Shown: positions 8,054-17,271 of the stretch, piece by piece
Position numbering within the stretch: position 1 is the stretch's first letter
Layout: the number at the start of each line of letters is the position of its first letter
From: CALHVX01 sp039198065
GTDB lineage: Bacteria; Pseudomonadota; Gammaproteobacteria; Pseudomonadales; Azotimanducaceae
Assembly: GCA_039198065.1 (NCBI GenBank)
Contig: JBCCTU010000001.1
Location: forward strand, 930,001-994,000
Length of the DNA stretch: 64,000 bases
Direction of reading: 5' to 3'
Program-made: the position numbers and the translations under genes
The notes under the pieces: model-generated
Seen by the model: the letters and a program-made list of their open reading frames with translations, nothing else
Database searches by the model: none
What the model was told of the DNA's origin: nothing

Positions 8054-8830
8054 ATGGTTGAACTGAGTCGATCGGTTGCCGGTCATGTGGTTGTGATCAC
8101 CGGCGCTGCGAGCGGTATGGGGCGTGCAACGGCGGAGGTCTTTGCGGCGGAAGGGGCACGGGTGGCGTTGCTCGACCTCGACGCTGCCGGTGTCGAGCAG
8201 GTCGCGGAGTCGATCCGAAGCACCGATGCCGACGCCGACGCGCGCGCTTGGGCGCTTGATGTTGCGGATCGCGCCGCCGTTGCTCGCGTCATTGCCGAAA
8301 TTGGCGAAACCTACGATCGGATCGATGTGCTGGTCAACAATGCTGGGATCTCGCGCTTCGTCGCGATCGATTCCGACGACTACGAAGGTATTTGGGATCG
8401 CACGGTTGCGGTCCTGCTGACCGCCCACACGGCGACCATCCGTGCGGCGTTACCGTATCTGAGGAACGCGTCGGCTCCGCGCATTATTAACATTGCGTCG
8501 ACCGAGGGCTTGGGGGCGACCAAGTTCGGCAGTCCCTACAGTGCCGCGAAAACCGGTGTCATCGGGTTGACCCGGTCGCTCGCAGTGGAGCTTGGCGTGC
8601 AGGGCATTACGGTCAACTGCGTTTGCCCGGGACCTATTCGTACAGGTATGACGGCTGAGATTCCCGAGGATCAGAAAGCCACCTACGCACGACGACGGGT
8701 AGCGCTCAAACGCTACGCCGAGCCTGAGGAAGTGGCCCACGCCACTTTGAGCCTTGCGCTACCGGCTGCAAGTTTTATTACCGGTGTCGCGTTGCCCGTC
8801 GACGGTGGGCTGACGATAAAGAACGCCTGA
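8054..8830 (+). CDS. SDR-family NAD(P)-dependent oxidoreductase
   Basis: 258 residues from ATG 8054, with a G-rich ribosome-binding stretch (CAGGGGG) before it; the frame is open further upstream without homology. It is a classical short-chain dehydrogenase: TGAASGMG cofactor motif at 16-23, NNAG at 95-98, Ser149 and the YxxxK pair Tyr162/Lys166, and a C-terminal PVDGGLT. An Asp after beta-2 (LLDLD) favours NAD over NADP. The substrate cannot be told. It ends almost stop-to-stop with the hybrid kinase on the other strand. Confidence 0.9.
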   Translation: MVELSRSVAGHVVVITGAASGMGRATAEVFAAEGARVALLDLDAAGVEQVAESIRSTDADADARAWALDVADRAAVARVIAEIGETYDRIDVLVNNAGISRFVAIDSDDYEGIWDRTVAVLLTAHTATIRAALPYLRNASAPRIINIASTEGLGATKFGSPYSAAKTGVIGLTRSLAVELGVQGITVNCVCPGPIRTGMTAEIPEDQKATYARRRVALKRYAEPEEVAHATLSLALPAASFITGVALPVDGGLTIKNA

Positions 8831-8831
8831 A

Positions 8832-11612
8832 TCAGGCTGCCTGGTGGCGCTGCAGTGTTTCCAGGATCAGCTCCTGAAGTTCGGTGATGTGGAACGGCTT
8901 ACGGAGGATCAGGTAGCGGTCGCTGGTGATGTCGGAGTAGCCCGACATCAGCAGTACGCCAATGTTCGGGTAGAGCACGCTCAGTTCGTCCGCCAGTGCT
9001 TTGCCACTCAGTGCGCCGGGCATAACGACGTCGGTAATCACCAGATTCGGCTCGTAGCCTTGCGTGATGCGTTCCAAGGCTTCGTCGGCCGAAGAGGCGG
9101 TTTCAACGGTCAGCCCCATGCTGCCAATGATCCGCTGAAGCGCAGCACGTAGCTCGTCTTTGTCTTCTACCAGCAGCACGGTACCCCGCATGGGCTCACT
9201 TCTGGCTGCGGCGCTCCGCGGGTGACTCGGTTCGCTCGCGGCCTGTCGATGCTTGCCACCGGCCGGTAGCAGTAGTGAGATGCGGGCGCCGCTGAGGCTC
9301 GACTGCCCAAGCTGAAGTTCACCGCCGGATTGCTTGACGAAGCCATACACCATGCTGAGTCCAAGTCCGGATCGGTTGGCGTCGGTCTTGGTGGTGAAAA
9401 ACGGTTCCGTGGCCCGTTCCGCCTCGGTTGAACTCATGCCTTTGCCGTCGTCTTCTACGGTCAGAACCACGGTCTTGCGGTCTTTGTTCGTGGCGAGGGA
9501 GTGATCGTACGCTCGGATCAGTACCTGGCCCGAACCGTCGATGGCTTCCCGGGCGTTGGCGAGCAGATTGATCAGCGCTGTAGTGAGGTGGGCTCGATCG
9601 ACCTGCACTGCTTCGCTGGTTTCTACGCTCTGGCGGAGCTCGATTTGCTCGCCGAGCGTCTGCTGAAACAACGGCCGGGAACTTACCAAAAAGTCGGCCA
9701 GGGGCACCGACTCCGGAGCCTGAGGTTGTTGCCGGGCGTAAGCGAGCAGATGCGATGTAATGCCGGCGGCAGAGTCCGATGCGTTGAGGATGTCCATCAA
9801 GGCCTGGCGTTGGCGAGCCGTTAAGCGCTCGTCGTCGAGACCGAGCAGCTCCGCGCTCAGGGTAACGACGGTCATGAGGTTGTTGAAATCGTGGGCGACC
9901 CCGGTAGTCAGTTGACCGAGTGCGCGCAGCTTGTCGCTCTCTGCGAGCTGAGTTTCCAGGTTGGTTCGTTCCTCCTGCAGCAGCAGCCGCGCAGAAAGTT
10001 CGTCCTCCAACTCGTTGGTCCGTTCGACGATCTGTCGTTCGAGCTCATCGGCGGCGCGTCGTTGCGCGTCGAGCTCCTTCTGCCGATAGCGTCGGCTGAG
10101 CAGCAAGTAAGTCAGCAGCGGCAACAACGCCGCCAGGATCAGCAGAGTCACCCACCGGGTTCGCTCGAGCGTTTCTGCACTGTTGCTCGCGCGCGCCTCT
10201 TCGATCGCCAGCTGCCGCTCGTATTCGGCTGCATCGGCCGCAAGCTCTGCCTGCTGGTAAGCGAGTGACTTCTCGGACCGTTCGCTCTGCAGCTGGGCCT
10301 GCAGCGCTCGTGCTCGCTGCTGCGACTCGAGTGCCAGCTCCAGCTGCCCGGCGTCGGTTGCTGCTGCGGCGAGGGAATCCAGCCCCTCGAGAAGCAACCA
10401 ACGATTGTTCGCCTGATCAAAGGCATTTACCGCAGCGCGGAGGTCGGGTAGTGCGGCCTCTGTGTCACCGGCGTTGGCGAGGATTCGTGCCCGTTCGAAG
10501 GCGACCAACTGTGCCTGCGCTGGTAGCAGGTTGGCAGAGCTGTCGGCAACCATGGGATTGAGCAGATCCAGTGCCTCAGGAGTTTGACCGAGCGCGGCGT
10601 AGGTTTGAGCAAGTACGGTGGTCGCGTGTACGTACAGTGGCGGCAGCGGCTGACTCTTTGCAAAACTCTGCCAGACCGTTTCGAGGGCGGCCTCTGCATT
10701 CTCGGGTTGCTCGAGTCTGAGATAGGCTTCCGCGAGATTGGTACGCAGGATCAGCTGGTGATACGGCAGGCTTGCCTCTTTCGAGTCGAGCGCTTCGCGG
10801 TAGAGCACCGAAGCAGCTTCCGCGAAGCCTGCAAGCATCAACACGTTGGCGTGGTTGATGGTTAGGTTAAGAAGCAGATCGCCGTCCGTTACGGGATCGA
10901 TCAAACGACGCGCATCGTCAAAGCTCTGCAGCGACTCCGAAAGCAGGCCGGCTCGATGCAGTGCGATGCCGTTGGCACTGTGCGTCAGCGACAGCAAACG
11001 TCGGCTGTCGGCTCGCCGGGCGCTGCGAAGGCCGCTACGACCGAGTCTCACAGCCTCGTCGACGTCACCTCGAATCAGCGCCGTTGTGGTCTGTGTCAGA
11101 GCGGCGCGTGCGTTTAGAAACACACTCCCGGTTTGCGGTTCACCGAGTGACTCACAGTCCCGCGCAGTGCCTTCTAACGCCGCTTGATGGCACAGCAAGA
11201 TGTCGAGGTAGATCGCTTGATCGTCGCTGAATGTTGCTGAGTGAACCTCGCTCAGGCCACTCAGACCTTCTTGTTTGAAGAGCTGTCGATCGGCGAGCGT
11301 AAGCAAAACCCCAGCGTTTTCCGGCTCTGCGGCTAAGCGACGTTCGAGTTCCGCCCGCGATAAATCGGCCAACTCGCTCAGTTGCTCAGCTGCGTGGCCG
11401 TAGGTAGTGGTGAGGAACAGCAGGCAAACGAGCAGTACGCGCGAACGGGTCCGTGTCGGCGCGCGCCGCGGTCGCTGTCGGACGGTGTTAGCAGATGTAC
11501 ATGTTAAATACACGGCCAGCTCGGTTCGCAGGTAATTTCGAGACGCGTAACCGCGAACACCTTTGCGACACACGGTCGCGCGATGTCGCGCAGTTTGGGT
11601 GGACGACGACAT
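8832..11612 (-). CDS. Hybrid sensor histidine kinase with N-terminal TPR sensor and C-terminal receiver
   Basis: 926 residues from the longest ATG. An export signal or first membrane helix lies at about residues 58-75 (LLVCLLFLTTTYGHAAEQ). A long periplasmic TPR solenoid follows (about 80-470), then a membrane helix (about 486-507), a coiled coil and a HisKA dimerisation helix with GVAHDFNNL (His about 571). The ATPase follows (INLLANAREAI, VEDDGKGM, GLGLSMVYGF). A receiver with VLLVEDKDEL, phospho-acceptor Asp about 860 in ITDVVMP, and RKPF completes it. The H-box HDFNN is the HisKA type of PAS/NtrB-like hybrids. The 45 basic residues before the signal suggest a later start; GTG near 11514 is a candidate. 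No partner regulator lies adjacent. Confidence 0.88.
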   Translation of the reverse strand: MSSSTQTARHRATVCRKGVRGYASRNYLRTELAVYLTCTSANTVRQRPRRAPTRTRSRVLLVCLLFLTTTYGHAAEQLSELADLSRAELERRLAAEPENAGVLLTLADRQLFKQEGLSGLSEVHSATFSDDQAIYLDILLCHQAALEGTARDCESLGEPQTGSVFLNARAALTQTTTALIRGDVDEAVRLGRSGLRSARRADSRRLLSLTHSANGIALHRAGLLSESLQSFDDARRLIDPVTDGDLLLNLTINHANVLMLAGFAEAASVLYREALDSKEASLPYHQLILRTNLAEAYLRLEQPENAEAALETVWQSFAKSQPLPPLYVHATTVLAQTYAALGQTPEALDLLNPMVADSSANLLPAQAQLVAFERARILANAGDTEAALPDLRAAVNAFDQANNRWLLLEGLDSLAAAATDAGQLELALESQQRARALQAQLQSERSEKSLAYQQAELAADAAEYERQLAIEEARASNSAETLERTRWVTLLILAALLPLLTYLLLSRRYRQKELDAQRRAADELERQIVERTNELEDELSARLLLQEERTNLETQLAESDKLRALGQLTTGVAHDFNNLMTVVTLSAELLGLDDERLTARQRQALMDILNASDSAAGITSHLLAYARQQPQAPESVPLADFLVSSRPLFQQTLGEQIELRQSVETSEAVQVDRAHLTTALINLLANAREAIDGSGQVLIRAYDHSLATNKDRKTVVLTVEDDGKGMSSTEAERATEPFFTTKTDANRSGLGLSMVYGFVKQSGGELQLGQSSLSGARISLLLPAGGKHRQAASEPSHPRSAAARSEPMRGTVLLVEDKDELRAALQRIIGSMGLTVETASSADEALERITQGYEPNLVITDVVMPGALSGKALADELSVLYPNIGVLLMSGYSDITSDRYLILRKPFHITELQELILETLQRHQAA

Positions 11613-11660
11613 TTCTGTCCGACCCGAGCGCGCAGAAGCCTAACACCGGTCGGTAGGGTT

Positions 11661-11666
11661 TATAAT
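11661..11666 (+). promoter_or_regulatory. Candidate -10 element (TATAAT)
   Basis: A perfect TATAAT lies 17 bases before the ATG of the next gene, with GGAGG at 11674-11678. Transcription from it would give a leader of only about 11 bases. No good -35 is visible at 16-18 bases, so activator help would be needed if it is real. Confidence 0.4.
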
Positions 11667-11683
11667 CGACACTGGAGGCGTAA

Positions 11684-12223
11684 ATGCAACAAATTCGCAA
11701 CGTATCGCTGCAAAGCCTGTTGCTGCTGCTCGTGCTAGGCAGTTGCTGTATACACGCTGAATCGGGCCAGGAAATATACGTTGGTACGGGCAGCTTCGGT
11801 GAGCCGAGCTTTAGTGACACGCCGACGGATGGGGCTGAGCTTCGATTTCTCGCGCCGTTGCCAGACCGCGTGTCCGCTAACGATTCGAGCGATTCCACCG
11901 AATCCATCGACACCCTGCTTAAGATCGCCAACGACCTTGAGGACTCGCGGCTCGCGCGGGAACGACTGCGTCTTGAGCGCCTCCGTGCGCGGCAGGAAGA
12001 CGAGCGGCTGCGTATCGATGCCGCGCAGGTGCAGTCCCAGTCTCAACCGGTCGTTAACCGTGGGATCTTTTGGCCGGGGGTTACCGCGGGGTTTCCAAAC
12101 GGGCGCTGGGGCGGCGTGCGCGATCGACGTGGCCCCAACCTCTGGCATCCCCCCCAGCTACCCGACCCGACGCCTGAACCTGACGCTCCCCAACCGATTC
12201 GCAAGCCGTTCTTGCTCGATTGA
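11684..12223 (+). CDS. Hypothetical exported protein
   Basis: 179 residues. A signal peptide (about residues 1-25) contains GSCCIHAES. A segment IYVGTGSFGEPSFSDTP (about 30-47) resembles the start of DUF4124-type periplasmic proteins, which usually read YKWVDxxGxxxFSDTP; the match is weak. A charged helix (about 85-115, LARERLRLERLRARQ) and a Pro-rich C-terminus follow. Start is ATG 11684 with GGAGG 5 bases away. No function can be assigned. It is single and divergent from the hybrid kinase. Confidence 0.7.
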   Translation: MQQIRNVSLQSLLLLLVLGSCCIHAESGQEIYVGTGSFGEPSFSDTPTDGAELRFLAPLPDRVSANDSSDSTESIDTLLKIANDLEDSRLARERLRLERLRARQEDERLRIDAAQVQSQSQPVVNRGIFWPGVTAGFPNGRWGGVRDRRGPNLWHPPQLPDPTPEPDAPQPIRKPFLLD

Positions 12224-12396
12224 GACCACAGGGCCCGGGTGCTGATTTTTTGAGGTGTGTGGGAGGCGTGTGGGCGGCATGCGTGTGACGTAGCGTGGAA
12301 CTGCCGCGCCGCGGATCTGCATTAACGCGCCAGCACGAAATTGCGGATTAAGTCAGGCTTCTTGGTGGTATAGCATGGCAATCGATTGCTTTAGGG

Positions 12397-13173
12397 ATGC
12401 CAAACACCGTGTCTACAGCCATTGACCCTTTGCTCGATTTCACCGGCCAAACGGCCCTCGTTACCGGCGGCAGCCGAGGGCTGGGGCGTGAAATGGCGCT
12501 CGCGTTGGCAGCGCGGGGTGCTGACGTCGTAATCGCCAGCCGGAAGACCGAGGCCTGTGACGCCGTCGCTGCTGAAGTCCGGGAGCTCGGGCGGCGCGCG
12601 CTCGCGGCCCCATGCCACGTCGGTGATTGGGATGCACTCGGTACACTCGCGGAGCAAGCGATCGGTGAATTCGGTCGGATCGACGTGTTGATAAACAACG
12701 CGGGCATGTCACCGCTGTACCCGGCACTGACGGACGTCACGGAAGCTCTTTTTGACAAGGTCATCGATGTAAACCTCAAAGGTCCGTTCCGGCTCAGCAC
12801 GCTACTCGGGGAGCATATGCAGCGCAGCGGTGGCGGCTCGATACTGAACATCAGCTCGATCGCAGCGACCCGAGCCAGCCCGAACTCAGAACCCTACGGT
12901 GCGGCCAAGGCCGGAATCAACGCGTTGACCCGCAGCCTTGCCAGCGCCTATGCACCGCAGGTTCGGGTCAATTCCATCATCGTAGGCCCGTTTTTGACGG
13001 ACATCGCCAAAGCCTGGGACATGGAGGCCTTCGAGGCGAACGCTTCCCAGACCATGGCGATACCCCGCGGCGGCGAGCCGGCGGAAATTGTCGGCGCGGC
13101 GCTGTACCTCGTGTCGCGTGCGTCGAGCTTTACGACCGCGGCAACGCTGCGGGTCGACGGCGGGTCTCGGTGA
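12397..13173 (+). CDS. SDR-family NAD(P)-dependent oxidoreductase
   Basis: 258 residues, classical SDR: TGGSRGLG at 23-30, NNAG at 100-103, Ser153/154, Tyr167 and Lys171 in PYGAAKAG, and terminal RVDGG. An Arg after beta-2 (ASRK) favours NADP, unlike the SDR at 8054. It is similar to 3-oxoacyl-reductase and gluconate-dehydrogenase-like members, but the substrate is undetermined. The stop overlaps the GTG of the 72-residue gene by 4 bases, so the two are coupled. Confidence 0.88.
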   Translation: MPNTVSTAIDPLLDFTGQTALVTGGSRGLGREMALALAARGADVVIASRKTEACDAVAAEVRELGRRALAAPCHVGDWDALGTLAEQAIGEFGRIDVLINNAGMSPLYPALTDVTEALFDKVIDVNLKGPFRLSTLLGEHMQRSGGGSILNISSIAATRASPNSEPYGAAKAGINALTRSLASAYAPQVRVNSIIVGPFLTDIAKAWDMEAFEANASQTMAIPRGGEPAEIVGAALYLVSRASSFTTAATLRVDGGSR

Positions 13174-13388
13174 GTTCGAACCTGGACAAGCTCATCGACC
13201 TGCTCCGAGATGAAACGGAGCAGCTGCAGGCCAATCTGGAACTGCTCCGGCGTACGTCTCGTCCCGGGGTGCGCGATCTGCAGCGACGTTTGGTAGAGCG
13301 CATCGACGAGCGACACGATCGGCTTGAGGAACTGGAACGGCTGCGACGACAGCTGCTCGATGAATCCGTTACGGAAGGCATCGCATGA
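13170..13388 (+). CDS. Small coiled-coil protein, unknown
   Basis: 72 residues, almost wholly charged amphipathic helix (LIDLLRDETEQLQANLELLRR, then DERHDRLEELERLRRQLL). There is no signal, membrane segment or Cys. Start is GTG 13170 within the stop of the SDR, and codon use matches its neighbours. The coupling is the main support that it is expressed. It may be a dimeric accessory helix protein; no family was recognised. Confidence 0.6.
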   Translation: MSSNLDKLIDLLRDETEQLQANLELLRRTSRPGVRDLQRRLVERIDERHDRLEELERLRRQLLDESVTEGIA

Positions 13389-13401
13389 GCGCCGCGGCAG
13401 T

Positions 13402-14376
13402 TCATGTCCAGAGTTCTTCGAGCGCGGCGACCAGGCGAGCCGTCGCCTGACGCTCGGGATTCAGGGTTTCGATGCGCGCGAGGCCTCCGGGATTGGCGAC
13501 GTTGACTTCTATGAGCGTCGAGCCAACCAGATCGATGGCCGCGAAGCCCACACCAAGGGCAAGCAGATCATTGGCGATTTTTCTCGCCAAGGTGCGTTGA
13601 TCCTGGGTCAGTTCGACGGCACGAGCCTCCGCCCCCGCGGATCGATTCGCAAGCGGTGGTCTGTCGTTTCCTTGCCCATCGATCGCTAGGACTGGTTGGC
13701 GGAGGTAGTAGCCGAGCAACTGTCCACCGGAGCAGAGAATGCGGGTCTCGCCGGTGGCAATGTCCGGCATGAAACGCTGCAGCACCCAGTACTCACCCGC
13801 GGCCGTTGCGCGTTTTAGCAGCGATGCGAGCGCTTCCCGTTGTGCCTGGTCCCCTACGCCCGCCGGTACCCCCTGCAGCCGGCGCACACCGCGGCCGAAA
13901 GAACCGGCGACGGGCTTCAGGATCCAGTCGCCACCCCGCCCGGTACAGGCGAACAGAAAATCGGGATCGTTGCTGATGTGGGTTTCCGGCATGTGTTCGA
14001 GCCAGCGCACTTTACCGTGCAGCAGTAACAACGCTTCCGGTGACGTCACGAAGCGGTCGCTTGGCAGCAGGCTCAGCATCTGCATTCGGTCGAGGAAACT
14101 GCGTGCTGGTCCGAAGCCAAGTATCCAGATGCGGTGGAAGCGTCGGACCGGTCCTGCAGCGCAGAGCAGGTCTCTGCTCAGGCGAAGGCTGGCGACGGGC
14201 GCGTGACTGACCTGCCAGCCAGCAGCCGCAAAGGCCTGAGGAATTCGTGCGCCGTTGTCGTTGTCGTGCGCGGCGCGAGCCCTCGCGCCCCCGACCGCCG
14301 AGTGCGGTGTTGCCTCCGGTTGATCCGGATGTAAGAACAGGATGCTGTGCTCGGCGTCTTCCGTTGGGCTCTTCAT
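13402..14376 (-). CDS. Glutathione-synthetase-like ATP-grasp protein
   Basis: 324 residues from ATG 14376 (a TTG at 14400 extends it by 8). The architecture follows GshB: an N-terminal domain, a lid with KPVAGSFGRGVRRL (about 165-180), TGETRILCSGG, and the metal/ATP-binding end AIDLVGSTLIEVNVANPGG (about 285-303). That end parallels the GshB segment ending in EINVTSP. It lacks the usual early GshB sequence and carries an Asp-Asn-rich insert (AAHDNDNGARI), so it may be a variant glutathione synthetase or a related peptide ligase. It is divergent from nadA. Confidence 0.72.
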   Translation of the reverse strand: MKSPTEDAEHSILFLHPDQPEATPHSAVGGARARAAHDNDNGARIPQAFAAAGWQVSHAPVASLRLSRDLLCAAGPVRRFHRIWILGFGPARSFLDRMQMLSLLPSDRFVTSPEALLLLHGKVRWLEHMPETHISNDPDFLFACTGRGGDWILKPVAGSFGRGVRRLQGVPAGVGDQAQREALASLLKRATAAGEYWVLQRFMPDIATGETRILCSGGQLLGYYLRQPVLAIDGQGNDRPPLANRSAGAEARAVELTQDQRTLARKIANDLLALGVGFAAIDLVGSTLIEVNVANPGGLARIETLNPERQATARLVAALEELWT

Positions 14377-14388
14377 GGTCGTCAGGGC

Positions 14389-14409
14389 GTCGGGTCGCAA
14401 CGACCCGAC
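14389..14409. promoter_or_regulatory. Perfect 9-bp inverted repeat between divergent genes
   Basis: GTCGGGTCG (14389-14397), loop CAA, and CGACCCGAC (14401-14409) lie between the ATP-grasp and nadA starts. It could be an operator or a leader hairpin for either gene. There is no U-tract, so a terminator is unlikely. Confidence 0.4.
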
Positions 14410-14472
14410 CGGTTGTTCAACGCGGTCGTAAACCCGCTAAAGTCTCGGCTCTGGATGTTGGAGAGACTCGCC

Positions 14473-15516
14473 ATGGCCCTTGGCGCCGATTACTGCCTTA
14501 CCCCCGAGAAGGTACCGCTCTACGAGCCGGAAGTCCTGTCAACGACGGAGCGCGACGACCTCAAGGAGGAAATTCGTGGGCTTCTGAGTCAGCGCAAAGC
14601 GGCGCTGGTCGCACACTACTACGTCGACGGTGACGTCCAAGACCTGGCCGAAGAGACCGGTGGCTGTGTTTCCGATTCCCTCGAAATGGCACGCTTCGGT
14701 AAGCATCACCCCGCAGACACCTTGGTCGTAGCCGGTGTGCGATTCATGGGCGAAACGGCAAAGATCCTGTCTCCGGAAAAGCGCGTTGTCATGCCGACGC
14801 TCGAAGCCGAATGCTCCCTCGACATTGGCTGTCCACCGGATGAGTTCGAGGCCTTCTGCAAGGAGCACAGTGATCGCACGGTCGTCGTGTACGCAAACAC
14901 GTCCGTGCGCGTTAAAGCGCTTTCGGATTGGGTGGTGACGTCAAGCGTCGCCTTGCCGATCGTTGAGCATCTATCGGCGCAGGGACAGAAAATCCTCTGG
15001 GCACCGGACAAGCACCTCGGCAATTTTATCCAGGTGAAAACCGGAGCGGACATGCTGCTCTGGAACGGCGCCTGCGTGGTACACGAGGAGTTCAAAGCGA
15101 AGGCGCTGTTCGATCTGATCGCCGTGTACCCCGATGCTGGCGTGTTGGTGCATCCGGAATCGCCGGCGGCAGTTATCGATATGGCCGACGCGGTGGGATC
15201 GACGAGTCAGATCATTAAAGCCGCGAGCGAATTGCCGAACGACACGTTCATCGTGGCGACAGATCGCGGCATTTTCCACAAGCTGCGCAAGCTCAACCCG
15301 GACAAACGCTTTATCGAATGCCCGACGGCCGGCGACGGTGCGGACTGCCGAAGCTGTGCGCACTGTCCGTGGATGGCCATGAACGAGCTGCGTAAGCTGG
15401 CAGAGTGCCTCCGCTCAGACGCTGCCATGGCTTCAAACGAGATCAACGTGGACCCGGAAATCGGTGCCCGGGCCATGGTCCCGCTCAATCGGATGTTGGA
15501 TTTCAAGGCCGGCTAG
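14473..15516 (+). CDS. nadA: NadA, quinolinate synthase
   Basis: 347 residues, the same length as E. coli NadA. It condenses iminoaspartate with dihydroxyacetone phosphate to quinolinate in NAD synthesis, using a [4Fe-4S] cluster. Cluster-ligand cysteines are visible at about 113 (LEAECSLDIGC), 200 (NGACVV) and in CRSCAHC (292, 295, 298). Family motifs AHYYVDGDVQDLAEETGG and APDKHLG are present. The frame is open to 14347, but ATG 14473 has GGAGAG at 14460-14465 and gives the family N-terminus. Confidence 0.97.
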   Translation: MALGADYCLTPEKVPLYEPEVLSTTERDDLKEEIRGLLSQRKAALVAHYYVDGDVQDLAEETGGCVSDSLEMARFGKHHPADTLVVAGVRFMGETAKILSPEKRVVMPTLEAECSLDIGCPPDEFEAFCKEHSDRTVVVYANTSVRVKALSDWVVTSSVALPIVEHLSAQGQKILWAPDKHLGNFIQVKTGADMLLWNGACVVHEEFKAKALFDLIAVYPDAGVLVHPESPAAVIDMADAVGSTSQIIKAASELPNDTFIVATDRGIFHKLRKLNPDKRFIECPTAGDGADCRSCAHCPWMAMNELRKLAECLRSDAAMASNEINVDPEIGARAMVPLNRMLDFKAG

Positions 15517-15530
15517 GATCTAGGACCTGG

Positions 15531-17093
15531 TCAGCTGCGCAGTTCCCTCAGTCTGGTGCGCAGATCGATGATGCGCTGATCGAGCCGTGCGATCTGTTCG
15601 TCGTTGCGGCGGTCGGTGAGCCTGCGTGCGTACTCGAGGTGCTGAATCGCACGCTGATAGCCCCCATGAAGGGCGAAGTACTCCGCTCGCGCGAGGTGCA
15701 CGGCAACGATGTCGCCAGCTAGGCCGGCGACCTCGGCAAGCTCATACCAGACATCGACGTCGTTGGGATGCAATCGGCTTTGACGGGTTAACACAGCCTG
15801 CGCCTGATCGAACTCCCGGCTTTCCGCCAGCGCTTTTGCGTAGAGCATTGACAGCGGTTCGTTGTCCGGATTCAGCACCAATTGATGGGACAACAGTTGG
15901 CGCGCCTGATCGGCCTTACCGGCGTTGATCAGGACATCTGCGTAGCTAGCTAGAAGCAGCAGGCTATTGGGTTGCTCACTGTGCAGCTGGTCAGCGAGAG
16001 CGATCGCCTCCGCGTGCTCGCCGACGGCGGACAGCGCGAGTGCTAGCCCGTACCGTGCGGCATCACTGTCTGGCGCCCGCGTCAGCGCCCCCCGATAGGT
16101 GGCCACGGCAAGCTGCGGCGTTTCGGCGAAATGCGCCTGCACCCGGGTACGCATGAGCTGATACTCGAGGGAATCATCGTATTTCTGGTTTGGGTACCGG
16201 CTCGCCTGGTTGCGTGCATCGCTGATGCGCCGCTCCGTGAGCGGGTGGGTCAGCAGGAATTCCGGTGGTCGTCGGGTAAAGCGATAGGCCCGCTGCATGC
16301 GCTCGAACATCCGCGCCATCGCTTTCGGGTCCATGTTCGCATTGATCATGGTGTTGAGACCGATGCGATCGGCCTCCTGCTCCCGGGAGCGGCTGTAGCG
16401 CAGCTGGTTTGCCTGGGCGGCCGCTTGCGCCGTAGACAGTGCGGCGATGCCGGCGTCGCCCCCACCGACGGCTCCGATAAGAATCGCGGCGACCATGGAA
16501 GCCAGATTGGGTAAAGCCTGGGAGCGTTGTTCTTCCACGCCGCGGGCAAAGTGTCGCTGGCTCAGGTGAGCGAGCTCGTGGGCCAGGACGGATGAAAACT
16601 CGTGCACGTCCTCGGCGTAGAGCATGAGGCCGAGATTGATACCAACCACGCCGCCCGGTACCGCGAACGCGTTAATGGCTGGATCGTCGATGAGCAAGGT
16701 AGCCTGCAGCTTTTCCTGCAGCTCCGAGTAGGCAGCGAGCTGCCCGATGTGCCGTTCAACGTAGTACTTAAGAATCGGGTCGCTGCTGGTCGGCATGCTG
16801 GCCCGGATCTGCTTCAGGAAATCCTCGCCGATTTTCCGCTCCAGCGAGGGTGAGATCAGTGCCGACGATGCGTCCCCGAGTTCCGGCAGCTTGATGCGCT
16901 CCGCCGACGCTGCGAACCCCGGGAGTGTCGATGCGGCCCAGAGCGCGGCGCCCAGGAGGACCTGGCGCCCAACGCCCTCAAGATTGGACTGAAACTTGGA
17001 CAGAAGCTTGGACAAGCGCTCCTGTAGCGAAATGGCCGCTCGTGACGATGCACAGGCTCGCGCAGTCTTGGAGAATGTCAGGAAGGCTCGCAT
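15531..17093 (-). CDS. BepA/YfgC-like periplasmic M48 metalloprotease with TPR domain
   Basis: About 520 residues from ATG 17093 (the ORF opens at 17150). The signal peptide (LLGAALWAASTLPGFAASA) starts unusually late, about 45 residues in. The M48 domain has zinc motif HELAH in SSVLAHELAHLSQRH and the downstream EQEADRIG glutamate. A C-terminal TPR array (about 300-510) follows. BepA-type proteases assist or degrade outer-membrane LptD/BamA substrates. The N-terminal region contains a 12-base tandem repeat (LSKL/LSKF/QSNL), so the true start may be inside or after it. Confidence 0.88.
   Translation of the reverse strand: MRAFLTFSKTARACASSRAAISLQERLSKLLSKFQSNLEGVGRQVLLGAALWAASTLPGFAASAERIKLPELGDASSALISPSLERKIGEDFLKQIRASMPTSSDPILKYYVERHIGQLAAYSELQEKLQATLLIDDPAINAFAVPGGVVGINLGLMLYAEDVHEFSSVLAHELAHLSQRHFARGVEEQRSQALPNLASMVAAILIGAVGGGDAGIAALSTAQAAAQANQLRYSRSREQEADRIGLNTMINANMDPKAMARMFERMQRAYRFTRRPPEFLLTHPLTERRISDARNQASRYPNQKYDDSLEYQLMRTRVQAHFAETPQLAVATYRGALTRAPDSDAARYGLALALSAVGEHAEAIALADQLHSEQPNSLLLLASYADVLINAGKADQARQLLSHQLVLNPDNEPLSMLYAKALAESREFDQAQAVLTRQSRLHPNDVDVWYELAEVAGLAGDIVAVHLARAEYFALHGGYQRAIQHLEYARRLTDRRNDEQIARLDQRIIDLRTRLRELRS
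16984..17019. repeat. 12-bp tandem repeat, 3 copies, at the 5' end of the M48 protease gene
   Basis: The + strand reads TTGGACTGAAAC (16984-16995), TTGGACAGAAGC (16996-17007) and TTGGACAAGCGC (17008-17019). If translated as annotated it encodes a 4-residue repeat before the signal peptide core. Confidence 0.75.
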
Positions 17094-17271
17094 CACAGGT
17101 TTTGTCCGAGCGCGGTTGTTTGCTGGATGATAACGCGGCTGCGCGAGCATATGATGTCGTGCTGTCTGACCAAAGGGTCCGACCGCTCTTCAGTAGACCG
17201 CGTGGCCGCTGTCCGGTTCCGATTCGTGCAGAATCAACGAACGGCGACGGGAGCCGTTGACTATGGGCAAT

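Noticed and set aside
12224..12396. Rho-independent terminator after the 179-residue exported protein
   Set aside because: A GGGCCCGGG stretch and a T-run at 12246-12251 are close, but no stem of more than 4-5 pairs leads into the T-run.
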